The notes under the pieces were generated by a model, which had not been told where the DNA came from, ran no database searches, and saw nothing but the letters and a program-made list of their open reading frames with translations. A DNA stretch of 18,896 nt from JACZWZ01 sp036478235 (GTDB taxonomy: Bacteria; Actinomycetota; Acidimicrobiia; Spongiisociales; UBA11373), in contig JAZGDZ010000081.1 in the NCBI GenBank assembly GCA_036478235.1, positions 1 to 18,896 of the forward strand, in the 5' to 3' direction. The first letter of the stretch is position 1; every line of letters begins with the position of its first letter. Shown piece by piece: positions 6,679 to 14,948 of the stretch. The position numbers and the translations under genes were made by a program.

Positions 6679-7929
6679 CTAATTGACGTGCCGCTCCAGG
6701 TCCACGGCGTCGAAGGGCCCGACCGCTCCGAGAACGAACGGCCCCCCGTAGACCCCCCTGGCCACGGCGTGGACCTCACCGAGAGTGACCGCATCGATCC
6801 GCCCAACGGTCTCGTCGAGAGTGAGGTGCTCGATCCCGGTGAGCTCGTGCCTGCCGAGCCGGACCATCCGGCTGTTGGTGTCCTCCATCGACAGGGCAAG
6901 ACCACCCTTCATGTTCCCCTTCGCCCGATCCAGCTCCTCCTGTGTCAGCCCTTTCTCGACCACGGAGGCGAGTTCGTCCCGGACCAGCTCGAGCACCTCC
7001 GATGTCTGGTGCGGGGTCGTGCCGACGTATACCCCGAAGGCGCCCGAGTCGGCGTACGGCATCCGGAAGGCGAATACGGCATAGGCCAGGCCGCGCTCCT
7101 CGCGAATACGGCGGAAGAGCCGCGACGACATGCCCCCTCCGACCACGTGGTTGAGGATCCCGAAGGCGAAGCGGCGATCGTCGCCCCTCTTCAGCGACTC
7201 CCCGCCGATGACCAGGTGAGCCTGTTCGGTGTCCCGGGTGACGACTTCGACCGCAGGAGCCACCGCAGCGTCGGCCAGGTCGTGGGTCCCCGTCTCGCCG
7301 TTCCACTCCCCGAGCCGGGCTTCGGCCATCTCGACGGCCGCTGAGTGATCGATGTGCCCGGCGGCGGCGACCACGACGGTCGACGGGTGGTAGCGACGGC
7401 GCCAATAGCCCTCAATGACCTCGCGGGACATGGCGTCGATTGACTCGCGGGTCCCCAGCACCGGCTTGGCGAGAGCGTGCTCGCCCCACAGGGCCCGAGC
7501 GAAGAGATCATGGGCGACGTCGGCGGGATCGTCCTCGTTCATGTTGATCTCCTCGAGGACGACCTGGGACTCGGACTTGATCTCGTCCTCCCGGAAGGCG
7601 GGGCGCTGGATCATCTCGGAGAGGAGATCCATGCCCATCCCGAGGTCCTCGTCGCGCAGTTGGGCCCAATAGCAGGTGTACTCCTTGGAGGTGAATGCGT
7701 TGCTCCGGGCTCCAACTGCGTCGAACGCCTCGGCAATGTCCCGGGCGCTCAGCTCGAGCGTTCCCTTGAACAGGAGGTGCTCGAGAAAGTGCGAACACCC
7801 CGCTTCGATCTCGGTCTCGTCCCGACTCCCGGTGTCCACCCAGCAGCCAACGGCGACGGACCGCACCGAAGGCATCGTCTCGGTGATCACCCGCAGTCCG
7901 TTGGAGAGGGTGGTGAGCTGATGATCCAT
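6679..7929 (-). CDS. Zinc protease, peptidase M16 (PepR/PqqL-like)
   Basis: Metalloprotease of the pitrilysin / mitochondrial-processing-peptidase family; the bacterial short form usually works as a homodimer. The 416-aa length is typical. The inverted zinc motif HFLEH is at 47-51, and the third ligand E127 (LEEINM) lies 76 residues later, the classic M16 spacing. The C-terminal half keeps the structural repeat with GGGMSSRLFRRIREERGLAY. In Mycobacterium the homologue pepR lies in the same chromosomal stretch as dapA, rnj and ftsK; here it is the next minus-strand gene after dapA. The ATG start has no Shine-Dalgarno and a TAGCAT box 9 nt upstream. It is probably cytoplasmic because no signal peptide is seen. 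The substrate is unknown. Confidence 0.93.
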   Translation of the reverse strand: MDHQLTTLSNGLRVITETMPSVRSVAVGCWVDTGSRDETEIEAGCSHFLEHLLFKGTLELSARDIAEAFDAVGARSNAFTSKEYTCYWAQLRDEDLGMGMDLLSEMIQRPAFREDEIKSESQVVLEEINMNEDDPADVAHDLFARALWGEHALAKPVLGTRESIDAMSREVIEGYWRRRYHPSTVVVAAAGHIDHSAAVEMAEARLGEWNGETGTHDLADAAVAPAVEVVTRDTEQAHLVIGGESLKRGDDRRFAFGILNHVVGGGMSSRLFRRIREERGLAYAVFAFRMPYADSGAFGVYVGTTPHQTSEVLELVRDELASVVEKGLTQEELDRAKGNMKGGLALSMEDTNSRMVRLGRHELTGIEHLTLDETVGRIDAVTLGEVHAVARGVYGGPFVLGAVGPFDAVDLERHVN

Positions 7930-7938
7930 GAGCGCCCG

Positions 7939-7944
7939 ATGCTA
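7939..7944 (-). promoter_or_regulatory. Possible -10 box of the M16 protease gene
   Basis: TAGCAT on the minus strand fits TAnnnT and ends 9 nt before the ATG. There is no Shine-Dalgarno between, which suggests a leaderless or near-leaderless transcript. Confidence 0.35.
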
Positions 7945-8022
7945 CCGGTGCCGTCGAGCCCACCTGTGCACACGGGATCCGGTCTGCTGAAGTGGGGCCG
8001 GCACACCGGTCGGAGGGCCCCC

Positions 8023-8793
8023 ATGAAACGACTAATCGCCCTGATGCTCGTCCTCGTTGTCGTTGCCGCCGCCTGCAGCGACGACGGCACAACCACCCCG
8101 GAAGCGGCTGCCACCTCTGTGGCGACGGCTACGCCCGACACGACTCTCGCCCCCACCGAGACGACGCCCCGGCCGCCCCAGGTCGTGGAGGTCTCCATCG
8201 CCACGGCCGACGGGCTGACCCTCGACGCCACCCTGTACCCGGGAGCATCCGACTGGGTCGTGCTCGGCCACATGCTCCCCGCCGACAAGACGTCGTGGGC
8301 CGGTCTTGCCGCCTTGCTCCAAGATGCCGGATTCACCGTCCTGGCCTACAACAACCGGGGTTACGGCGACAGCGACGGGGAGCGGGAGCCGTTCGATCTT
8401 CCCACCGACGCCCGCGCCGCCCTCGCCTTCGCCCGCAGCGAGGGGGCAACACGCATCGTGTACGGCGGAGCGTCGATGAACGGGGCCAACGCGATGGTGA
8501 TCGGAGCAGACGCCGACCTGACGGGCATCTTCACCTTGTCCGGGGTGCCGACCTTCCCGAGTGCGGGGAACGCAGCGGCCTCAGTACCCGACATCGAGGG
8601 TTCGAAGCTGTTCGTCGCCGCCGAGGACGACGGGAACGCGGCCGCCGATGCCGGGGACTACTTCGACGCAGCCACCCAACCCAGGCAGGTCATCATCCTC
8701 GAACGGGGCGGGCACGGCACGAACATGCTGCTCACCAATCCGGATCTGGGACCGCAGATACTGCAGTGGATCGAGGGAGCCTTCGGCGCCTGA
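8023..8793 (+). CDS. Lipoprotein alpha/beta hydrolase
   Basis: Secreted, lipid-anchored protein of 256 aa. The signal peptide (1-17) ends in the lipobox VAAAC with C18. A Thr/Pro/Ala-rich linker (20-52) precedes an alpha/beta-hydrolase fold of the dienelactone-hydrolase/BAAT kind, with the oxyanion-side motif YNNRGYGDSDG (109-119). The likely nucleophile is S151 in GGASMNG, the acid lies near E201-D203, and H231 is in ERGGHGTN. The elbow has Asn where GxSxG proteins have Gly. ATG 8023 is chosen because GGAGG (8012-8016) lies 6 nt upstream and the signal peptide begins there; the frame is open far upstream only as antisense of the M16 gene. It acts outside the membrane. The ester or peptide substrate cannot be told. 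Confidence 0.88.
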   Translation: MKRLIALMLVLVVVAAACSDDGTTTPEAAATSVATATPDTTLAPTETTPRPPQVVEVSIATADGLTLDATLYPGASDWVVLGHMLPADKTSWAGLAALLQDAGFTVLAYNNRGYGDSDGEREPFDLPTDARAALAFARSEGATRIVYGGASMNGANAMVIGADADLTGIFTLSGVPTFPSAGNAAASVPDIEGSKLFVAAEDDGNAAADAGDYFDAATQPRQVIILERGGHGTNMLLTNPDLGPQILQWIEGAFGA

Positions 8794-8811
8794 AGACGGG
8801 TTCTCGCCAAC

Positions 8812-8832
8812 GGCCAAGGGCTAAGGGCCAAA
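8812..8832. repeat. Three heptamers, GGCYAAG family
   Basis: GGCCAAG, GGCTAAG and GGCCAAA lie in tandem between the convergent ends of the hydrolase gene and livF. GGGCT (8818-8822) and AGCCC (8834-8838) could pair as a weak stem here. It is short, so it could be chance, but the 7-nt period is shared with the other arrays. Confidence 0.5.
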
Positions 8833-8846
8833 AAGCCCCCGGTTGA

Positions 8847-9569
8847 CTATTCCACCTCGCCCAGGTAGGCCTGGCGCATCTGCGGATTGGCCAGCAGCCC
8901 CTCGGCGGTGTCGGCCAGGACGATCTGCCCGGTCTGGAGGACGTAGCCGCGATCGGCGATCGACAACGCCATGTTGGCATTCTGCTCGACAACGAACACC
9001 GTGGTCCCTGCCTCGTTGATCTGCTGGATGATCTCGAAGTTCTGCTTGACGAGGACCGGAGCGAGGCCCATCGACGGCTCGTCCATCAACAGGACCTTGG
9101 GACGGGCCATCAGGGCCCTCCCCACCGCCACCATCTGCTGCTCGCCGCCGGAGAGCGTCCCCGCCTTCTGGCCCAGCCGCTCCTTGATCCTGGGGAACAG
9201 TTCGAAGACTCTCTCCAGATCGTCGTCCAGGCTCTCCTTGTCCTCTCTCAGGTAGGCGCCGATTTCGAGGTTCTCCTTGACCGTCATCCGCTTGAACAGC
9301 CTCCGGTTCTCCGGGACCATCGTTACGCCTCGCACGACGCGCTCACTCGTCGGCCAATCCGAGACGACCTCTCCGTCGAGCAGCACATCACCACTTTCGG
9401 GGATCACCATGCCGAGGACCGTCCTCAACACCGTCGTCTTGCCCGATGCGTTGCCCCCGAGCAGGCAGACGATCTCGCCGGCCCTGATCTCGAGGTCGAC
9501 GTCGGTGAGGGCGTGAACCGGGCCGTAGTAGGTGTTGACGCCACGGAACTCGAGAACCAGTTCGCTCAC
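8847..9569 (-). CDS. livF: Branched-chain amino acid-type ABC transporter ATPase LivF
   Basis: One of two cytoplasmic ATPases of the importer. The 240-aa length is normal. It has Walker A LGGNASGKTT, the signature LSGGEQQ, Walker B LLMDEPS followed by the D-loop region GLAP, and the switch His replaced by the LivF-typical VVEQN. The start is GTG at 9569, overlapping the livG stop (GTGA), with GAGGA about 5 nt upstream. It is the last gene of the minus-strand liv operon. The GTG start and 4-nt overlap indicate translational coupling to livG. The transported solute cannot be read from the ATPase. Confidence 0.93.
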   Translation of the reverse strand: MSELVLEFRGVNTYYGPVHALTDVDLEIRAGEIVCLLGGNASGKTTVLRTVLGMVIPESGDVLLDGEVVSDWPTSERVVRGVTMVPENRRLFKRMTVKENLEIGAYLREDKESLDDDLERVFELFPRIKERLGQKAGTLSGGEQQMVAVGRALMARPKVLLMDEPSMGLAPVLVKQNFEIIQQINEAGTTVFVVEQNANMALSIADRGYVLQTGQIVLADTAEGLLANPQMRQAYLGEVE

Positions 9570-10351
9570 TCGTTCCTCCCCGCGGGGCGACCCAGATACG
9601 CTTCGATGACGCCCTCGTCCGAGGTGACTTCCTCGTAGGTCCCCTCAGCGATCTGCACGCCGTGGTCGAGGACCACGACGCGATCGGATACGTCTCGGAC
9701 GACCTTCATCTCGTGCTCGATCACGACGACCGTTATCCCCTTCTCGTCACGGATGCGGCCGATGAGCCCGGTCAGCTCGCGGGTTTCCCGCGGGTTCATG
9801 CCAGCGGTCGGCTCATCGAGCAGCAGGAGGCGCGGCTGGGTGCCCATCGCCCTGGCGATCTCGAGCCGGCGCCGGTTGGCGTACGAAAGCATGAAGGCCG
9901 GCTGGTCGAATCGGTACCCAATGAGACGGGTTCCGAAGAACGACAGGACGTCTGCGGCTCGCTCTCGAATCTCTTCTTCTTCGCGCCGGAAGGCGGCCGT
10001 GGCGAAAATCGCCGAGAAGGCCCCCTTCCGGGTCCGGCAGTGCTGGGCGACCATCACGTTCTCCAGAACGGTCATGTTGGCAAAGAGCCGCACGTTCTGG
10101 AAGGTCCTGGCGATTCCGCGACGCGTCAGCACGTCGGGGGTCAGACCGACGATGTTCTCGCCCTCGAACACGATCTCCCCCGAGTCGGGTGGCTGCATCC
10201 CGGTGATGAGGTTGAAGAAAGTCGTCTTGCCGGCGCCGTTCGGTCCGATCACCGAGACGATCTCGCCCTCCTCGATGTGAAAGTCGAGAGCGCTGATGGC
10301 GTTGACCCCCCCGAACTCCTTGTGCACCTGGATGGTCTCGAGGAGCGCCAT
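9566..10351 (-). CDS. livG: Branched-chain amino acid-type ABC transporter ATPase LivG
   Basis: The second ATPase, 261 aa, with Walker A GPNGAGKTT, Q-loop region GIARTFQNVRLF (LivG-typical), Walker B LLLDEPTAGMNP, and switch His in VVIEHEM. The ABC signature reads LSYANRRRLEIARA; LivG proteins usually deviate from LSGGQ with a Tyr at this place, but the ANRR stretch is further from the common form. The ATG overlaps the livM stop by one base (TGATG). The 3' end overlaps livF. It should pair with LivF as a heterodimer under the LivH/LivM permease. Confidence 0.93.
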   Translation of the reverse strand: MALLETIQVHKEFGGVNAISALDFHIEEGEIVSVIGPNGAGKTTFFNLITGMQPPDSGEIVFEGENIVGLTPDVLTRRGIARTFQNVRLFANMTVLENVMVAQHCRTRKGAFSAIFATAAFRREEEEIRERAADVLSFFGTRLIGYRFDQPAFMLSYANRRRLEIARAMGTQPRLLLLDEPTAGMNPRETRELTGLIGRIRDEKGITVVVIEHEMKVVRDVSDRVVVLDHGVQIAEGTYEEVTSDEGVIEAYLGRPAGRNE

Positions 10352-12273
10352 CAGGCTTCCTCCTCCTCCTCGATCTCTCCGCGCAGCCAGACATCCTGCA
10401 GTGCCTCCGCCTGGTGGAGCTCACGTGAGCGCTGCTTGCTCGGCAGCAGCCCTTCGGGACGCTTCAACATCATGTAGAGCAGGATCGCCCCGTAGATGAG
10501 AAGCTTGAACTCCGAGAACTCCCGGAGCAGCCCCGGCGAATTCCGCCCGCCGAGCACGCCGATCATGACGAGAGCGCCAACGGCGACACCGGGGATGCTC
10601 CCCATCCCTCCGACGATGATGACCACCAGCACCGTGATCGAGACGATGATCGAGAACGAGGCCGGAAAGATCGTTCCGAACTTGACGGCGAACAGCGCCC
10701 CACCGACAGCGGCAAGGATGGCTCCCATCACAAACGCCAGGAGCTTGGCCTTGACGATGTTGACACCCATCGTCTCGGCGACCTGCTCGTCCTCGCGCAT
10801 CGCCATCCAGGAGCGGCCTATCCGGGAGTCGTACAGACGCCATGAGATGAGGGCTGCGATGGCGACAAAGGCCAGCACCATGTAGAGGATCCCCTGCGTG
10901 TCGGTCCCCGCCACCGTGTAGAACCCGAGCTCGATCGACGGGATCTTGGTGACCCCCAGGGCGCCCCCGGTAACGGGGGTGAACCACTCGGAGAGGAACA
11001 GAATCCGGGCGATCTCGCCGAAACCGAGCGTGACGATTGCCAGGTAGTCGCCCCGCATGCCGATCACCGGCGTTCCCACCAGGATCCCGGCGATGACGGC
11101 GGCGAGGATCACAAAAGGCAGCGCCTCCCAGAACGTCAGCTCCAGCGATATTCCTCGTACCGACGTCGACGTCAGGATGGCCATCGTGTATGCCCCCACC
11201 GCAAAGAAGGCCACGTAGCCGAGGTCCAGCAAACCGGCATACCCGATCACGATGTTGAGGCCGAGAGCCATCAGCAGGAACAGACCGGTCGTCGAGAGCA
11301 GCTCGTTCAGCACGCTTCCAAGGATCATGGGAAGGAACACGCCCACCCCGATGAACGCCGCGACCAGGCCGTAAGCCCAGCGCTGCCTTTCGGCGGGCTC
11401 CAACGCCGTGATTCGCTCGCGCAAGGCACGGCGGCGACCCTCGAACAGCACGGTTATGGCGAAGGCAACAACGAACACGATCGCTGCCGCGGGCAGCGTC
11501 AGAGCGCGGCCGCCGACCCTTGCCACATAGGCAAAATCGGGGATGAACCTCAGGCCGAGATTGACTTCGGAAAAGGCCCGGGCGATGAACACGCCGCCGA
11601 CAAGCGCACCGAGCAAACCTCCGAACAGGACGTGCCGTCTATCTGCGAAGTTACGCATGAGTATCCAAGCGGCGACGCCCACGATCACAAACGCGAGAAC
11701 GACGCCCAGGTCGAGCTCGCGCAAGATCTGCGACATCACCACCTCGAGGAAACCGACGATCAGCACCCAGAGAAACGACCCCAGCAACGCACGCCGCATG
11801 AGCGGAGCCAACAAACCGATCCCCGCACCGGCCATTCCGAGCGCCGCCCCTGCCCCGATGGCAACGACGATCCCGGTCCCTAGTCCCTGTTGCAGGTTGA
11901 GCAGGTCGATGAGCGTGGGTGAAATGCTGGTGAAGACGTCGCGAACCACGAAGGTGTTGATCCAGATGAGGTACCCGGAGGCCAGCAGTCCCCCGGTGAC
12001 TCCGGCCATCCCACCGGCCAGGATTCGCCCGCCTACCGAGCCACGATCGGCCGACAAGCCTACGGCCGCCCCCCGATGACCGGCCCAGAGCCCGATCGCT
12101 ATGAGGATCGTGTACCCGAGACTGAGGACTGGGTCGATGACGTTCTTCTCGCCCAATCCCTCAACCATTCCGATCGAGGAAGTGAAGACGTAGCCGAGTC
12201 CGCCGAGGAGACCTATCTTGGCTGCAGCCCGGGCGTCGAAGGCCGGCGAGACTGCAACCGTCGTCGTCGCCAT
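10351..12273 (-). CDS. livM: Branched-chain amino acid-type ABC transporter permease LivM, with long N-terminal membrane extension
   Basis: Integral membrane permease of 640 aa, against roughly 320-430 for most LivM proteins. The LivM core starts near residue 300, with the family motif ALGLNIVIGYAGLLDLGYVAFFAVGAYT spread over about 337-364. The cytoplasmic coupling loop is at SRIGRSWMAMREDEQVAETMGVN. The C-terminus ends in an acidic tail (EIEEEEE). Residues 1-297 are extra: several hydrophobic stretches (about 18-36, 50-64, 84-106, 130-158, 164-182, 188-206, 216-232, 258-278) suggest six to eight more membrane segments, with Gly/Ala-rich helices. Start and stop both overlap neighbours by one base (TGATG), so the length is not an artefact of a missed boundary. 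Whether the extension is common in relatives cannot be judged here. Confidence 0.92.
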   Translation of the reverse strand: MATTTVAVSPAFDARAAAKIGLLGGLGYVFTSSIGMVEGLGEKNVIDPVLSLGYTILIAIGLWAGHRGAAVGLSADRGSVGGRILAGGMAGVTGGLLASGYLIWINTFVVRDVFTSISPTLIDLLNLQQGLGTGIVVAIGAGAALGMAGAGIGLLAPLMRRALLGSFLWVLIVGFLEVVMSQILRELDLGVVLAFVIVGVAAWILMRNFADRRHVLFGGLLGALVGGVFIARAFSEVNLGLRFIPDFAYVARVGGRALTLPAAAIVFVVAFAITVLFEGRRRALRERITALEPAERQRWAYGLVAAFIGVGVFLPMILGSVLNELLSTTGLFLLMALGLNIVIGYAGLLDLGYVAFFAVGAYTMAILTSTSVRGISLELTFWEALPFVILAAVIAGILVGTPVIGMRGDYLAIVTLGFGEIARILFLSEWFTPVTGGALGVTKIPSIELGFYTVAGTDTQGILYMVLAFVAIAALISWRLYDSRIGRSWMAMREDEQVAETMGVNIVKAKLLAFVMGAILAAVGGALFAVKFGTIFPASFSIIVSITVLVVIIVGGMGSIPGVAVGALVMIGVLGGRNSPGLLREFSEFKLLIYGAILLYMMLKRPEGLLPSKQRSRELHQAEALQDVWLRGEIEEEEEA

Positions 12274-13397
12274 CAGCCGCGCTCCTCTACGGCGAGCCGC
12301 TCACCGAGCAACCCGGTCGGACGATAGATGAGGACCAGGACCAGGGCGGAGAAGGCGACGACATCCTTGAGCTGGCTGACGGCGGGGATGCCCCACCCGT
12401 CGAGCACCAGCAACGGCCCGATCGATTCAACGAGCCCCAGGCTCAGCCCACCCAGATAGGCGCCGGCCATGTTTCCGATCCCGCCGACTACCGCTGCGGT
12501 GAAGGCCTTGATTCCCGGAAGGAAGCCGGTGAGGAAGTAGACCTGGCGGAACAACAGCGCCCAGAGCACGCCGGCGATCCCGGCCATCGCTCCGCCGACT
12601 GCGAAGGTCAGCGAGATCACCCGATTCACGTTGACGCCCATGAGGGCCGCTATCTCGCGGTCCTCGGCGATCGCCCGCATCGCCCGACCCATCCGGGTGC
12701 GAGAGACGAACTGATAGAGCACCACCATCGAGACCGCGGCGACGACGATGACTGCGAGCTGGGTCTTGAGGATCTCGACCCCGAAGATCGTCGCCCGGCC
12801 CTGGAGTGCCTCCGGTGCCTGCGGGAATGCCTTGAAGCCTCCCCCGAACAGGCCGCGGAAGGTGTACTGGAGAAAGAAGGACATCCCGATCGAGGTGATG
12901 AGGGGGATGAGGCGGGGGGCTCCCCGCAGGGGGCGGTAGGCGATGCGCTCGGTGAGCACGGCAACGATCGTCGAGGTGGTCATCGCCACCAGCATCGTCA
13001 GACCGAGCGCCAGGACAGGCTGCGAGTCCCAGAAACCGGAAGAGCCAAAGCTGTCGGCGACGAAGAAAGAGACGAGGGCGCCGCTCATGAAGACCTCACC
13101 GTGAGCGAAGTTGATGAAGCCGAGGACGCCGTAGACCATCGAGTAGCCGAGGGCGATCATCCCGTACATCGAACCCTGGGCGAGTCCGGTGACCACCAGG
13201 CCGCGCCAGGCCTCCCCGCTGACGCCTTCGCCGGAGAGGGTCTTGGCCAGGGAACCCACGGGGCCTCCCGGGATGCCGGGTGTTCCGAAGATCCCCACGA
13301 CGATGAAAACGAGCGCGCCGATACGGACGGCCCATAGGAAGGAGTCGACGAAGCTGAAGCGGAACCCGGCCCGCTGCGGAAGCTTCAGAAGGCTCAT
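12273..13397 (-). CDS. livH: Branched-chain amino acid-type ABC transporter permease LivH
   Basis: Membrane permease of 374 aa. The LivH core begins near residue 65 (GLAQGSMYGMIALGYSMVYG) and includes GFINFAHGEVFM, typical of the family. The coupling loop is SRTRMGRAMRAIAEDREIAALMGVN. About eight to nine hydrophobic segments are seen; an extra N-terminal segment (about 20-45) precedes the core. ATG 13397 has no clear Shine-Dalgarno, and a strong hairpin lies between 19 and 50 nt upstream. The stop overlaps the livM start (TGATG), so livH-M-G-F are tightly coupled. Confidence 0.93.
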   Translation of the reverse strand: MSLLKLPQRAGFRFSFVDSFLWAVRIGALVFIVVGIFGTPGIPGGPVGSLAKTLSGEGVSGEAWRGLVVTGLAQGSMYGMIALGYSMVYGVLGFINFAHGEVFMSGALVSFFVADSFGSSGFWDSQPVLALGLTMLVAMTTSTIVAVLTERIAYRPLRGAPRLIPLITSIGMSFFLQYTFRGLFGGGFKAFPQAPEALQGRATIFGVEILKTQLAVIVVAAVSMVVLYQFVSRTRMGRAMRAIAEDREIAALMGVNVNRVISLTFAVGGAMAGIAGVLWALLFRQVYFLTGFLPGIKAFTAAVVGGIGNMAGAYLGGLSLGLVESIGPLLVLDGWGIPAVSQLKDVVAFSALVLVLIYRPTGLLGERLAVEERG

Positions 13398-13415
13398 TGC
13401 GATGGTGGTGAGCCG

Positions 13416-13447
13416 GGAGGTCCGGCACCCGAAGGTGCCGGACCTCC
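13416..13447 (-). promoter_or_regulatory. 14-bp UUCG-capped hairpin between livJ and livH
   Basis: GGAGGTCCGGCACC and GGTGCCGGACCTCC pair perfectly over 14 bp. Read in the operon direction (minus strand) the loop is TTCG closed by C-G, the very stable cUUCGg tetraloop. It starts 13 nt after the livJ stop and ends 18 nt before livH. No T-run follows, so it is less likely a full terminator than a barrier to 3' exonucleases or a partial attenuator. Either would leave more binding-protein mRNA than permease mRNA, as known for malE-malF type operons. Confidence 0.75.
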
Positions 13448-13460
13448 AGCTCGATCGTTG

Positions 13461-14831
13461 TTACCCGTCGAGGGGAAGAATGACGACTTCGCCACCGGCA
13501 CCCTTACCGGCCCGGAAGACGACATTCGCGATCCCCGCCTGCGGGTCACTCGGATCCTCGTTGAGGATGACCGAAACGACGTTGCCCCCGCAGTCGCCGA
13601 AGTCATCGCAGCTCAAGGTTCCGGTGACCCCTGGGAAGTCGCTGAGACCGTACAGGAAGTCACGCAGAGCCCGACGATCCACCCACAGCTCGCCGTTGGG
13701 GCCTTCGACCGCGACGGACTCGATGCTGTGCAAAAGCATCATGGTCGCGTCGTAGGTGTGGGCATGGAACGCCGCGGTGGGCAACTCGCCGTAGGCGGCC
13801 TCGTACCGAACCACCAGGTTCGAGTACGACTCACCGGTGAACCCGGCGTTGGCGTCGAACCCGAGGTCCGGACCCGAGTAGTACACCCCGGCCGTCTCGG
13901 GAATCGAGAAGTGGTCCGGCGTGATGAGACCATCGGCGCCGTACATCTGCACGTTCTCGAGACCGGCGACCCCACCGACCTGCTGGATGATGAAGTCACC
14001 CGCGGGCTGGAAGATCGGGAAGTAGATCCCGTCCGGCTCTCCGGTAGCGACCTCGGTCAGGACGGGCACCATGTCGGTGTCCTCCTTGGCGACCGATGTC
14101 GCAACCACGATCTCACCTCCGAGTTCGGTGAACGTGACACCGAACTGGGCAGCAAGACCGCTCGTGTATGGATCGCCGTCATGGATCGTTCCCATCGCCC
14201 TGAGACCCAAGTTGTCATAGGCGAAGATCGCCGCGGCCGCACCCTGGATCAGGTCGTTGTGCGCCGTGCGCAGGTAGTTGTCCATCCAGTTCTCACCCGC
14301 ATTGCCCTGGAAGTCGGACGTCAGAGTCGCGTTCGTGTTCGAACCCGAGATCAGCACGATTCCGGCAGCATTCAGGATCGGGATGGCGGGGTACGCCGCC
14401 CCGGAACACGTGGTTCCGATAACGCCGAGAACACCCTCCTGGGCGGCGATGTTGGTGGCGCCGGCGGCACCGCCTTCACCGAGGCACAGGTCGTCTTCCG
14501 TGGTACCCAGGTTGACCGGATGCCCCAGAATGTCTCCGTAGTCCTCCATGGCCAGCTCGGTACCGCGGACCTGGTCGACTCCCAGGAACGCCACTGCGTC
14601 GGCGAGGGCCTGCATCGTCCGGATCTCTACCGGAGCCCCGGCCTCGATCAACACGCCGCCCCAGGCGCCCGCCTCAGGCGGGAACGCCACCGGGGCCGCC
14701 GTGGCGGCAGTCGTTGCCCCAGTTGCCGCAGTCGTCGTCGTCCCGGCGTCGTCATCGCCGCAGGCAGCTGCGACGAGCGCCAATACGACGACGAGGGCGC
14801 CCAGATGGCGAAATTTCATTTTCTTGGTCAT
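13461..14831 (-). CDS. livJ: Substrate-binding lipoprotein of the liv-type ABC importer
   Basis: Extracytoplasmic solute receptor of the type I periplasmic-binding fold (Leu/Ile/Val-binding or amide/urea-binding family), 456 aa. The signal peptide ends in the lipobox LVAAAC with C24, followed by an Asp/Thr/Ala-rich linker. The receptor includes GVIGTTCSGAAYPAIPILNAAGIV, and the hinge regions are typical of the family. ATG 14831 is chosen because it begins the lipoprotein signal. The upstream TTG (14861) would place the Shine-Dalgarno-like GGAGG (14844-14848) inside the gene. The 12-nt spacing from GGAGG to the ATG is rather long. It is the first gene of the operon livJ-H-M-G-F. The ligand is unknown. 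Confidence 0.92.
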   Translation of the reverse strand: MTKKMKFRHLGALVVVLALVAAACGDDDAGTTTTAATGATTAATAAPVAFPPEAGAWGGVLIEAGAPVEIRTMQALADAVAFLGVDQVRGTELAMEDYGDILGHPVNLGTTEDDLCLGEGGAAGATNIAAQEGVLGVIGTTCSGAAYPAIPILNAAGIVLISGSNTNATLTSDFQGNAGENWMDNYLRTAHNDLIQGAAAAIFAYDNLGLRAMGTIHDGDPYTSGLAAQFGVTFTELGGEIVVATSVAKEDTDMVPVLTEVATGEPDGIYFPIFQPAGDFIIQQVGGVAGLENVQMYGADGLITPDHFSIPETAGVYYSGPDLGFDANAGFTGESYSNLVVRYEAAYGELPTAAFHAHTYDATMMLLHSIESVAVEGPNGELWVDRRALRDFLYGLSDFPGVTGTLSCDDFGDCGGNVVSVILNEDPSDPQAGIANVVFRAGKGAGGEVVILPLDG

Positions 14832-14891
14832 TTGTTTGATTTCCCTCCCATTGGGACTCAAGCCAGAGCCCGCCCCGGCTCAGAGGAGGGG

Positions 14892-14897
14892 AGTGTA
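14892..14897 (-). promoter_or_regulatory. Possible -10 box of the liv operon
   Basis: TACACT on the minus strand fits TAnnnT and would give a leader of about 55 nt before livJ. No -35 match was found at the proper distance. The 117-nt gap between livJ and the VWA gene must hold both divergent promoters. Confidence 0.3.
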
Positions 14898-14934
14898 GCC
14901 AGCACCACGCTCCCCGGCGCCAGAAGAGAAGTGA

Positions 14935-14940
14935 GACAAT
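14935..14940 (+). promoter_or_regulatory. Possible -10 box of the VWA-MoxR operon
   Basis: GACAAT ends 8 nt before the ATG at 14949, the distance expected for a leaderless transcript. No Shine-Dalgarno is seen before this ATG. The match to TAnnnT is incomplete at the first base. Confidence 0.25.
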
Positions 14941-14948
14941 GGTCGGCT

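Noticed and set aside
13458..14948. Upstream extension of the VWA gene frame (497 further codons)
   Set aside because: This part is antisense to livJ, which has a lipobox and receptor motifs; the VWA protein begins at ATG 14949 or near it.
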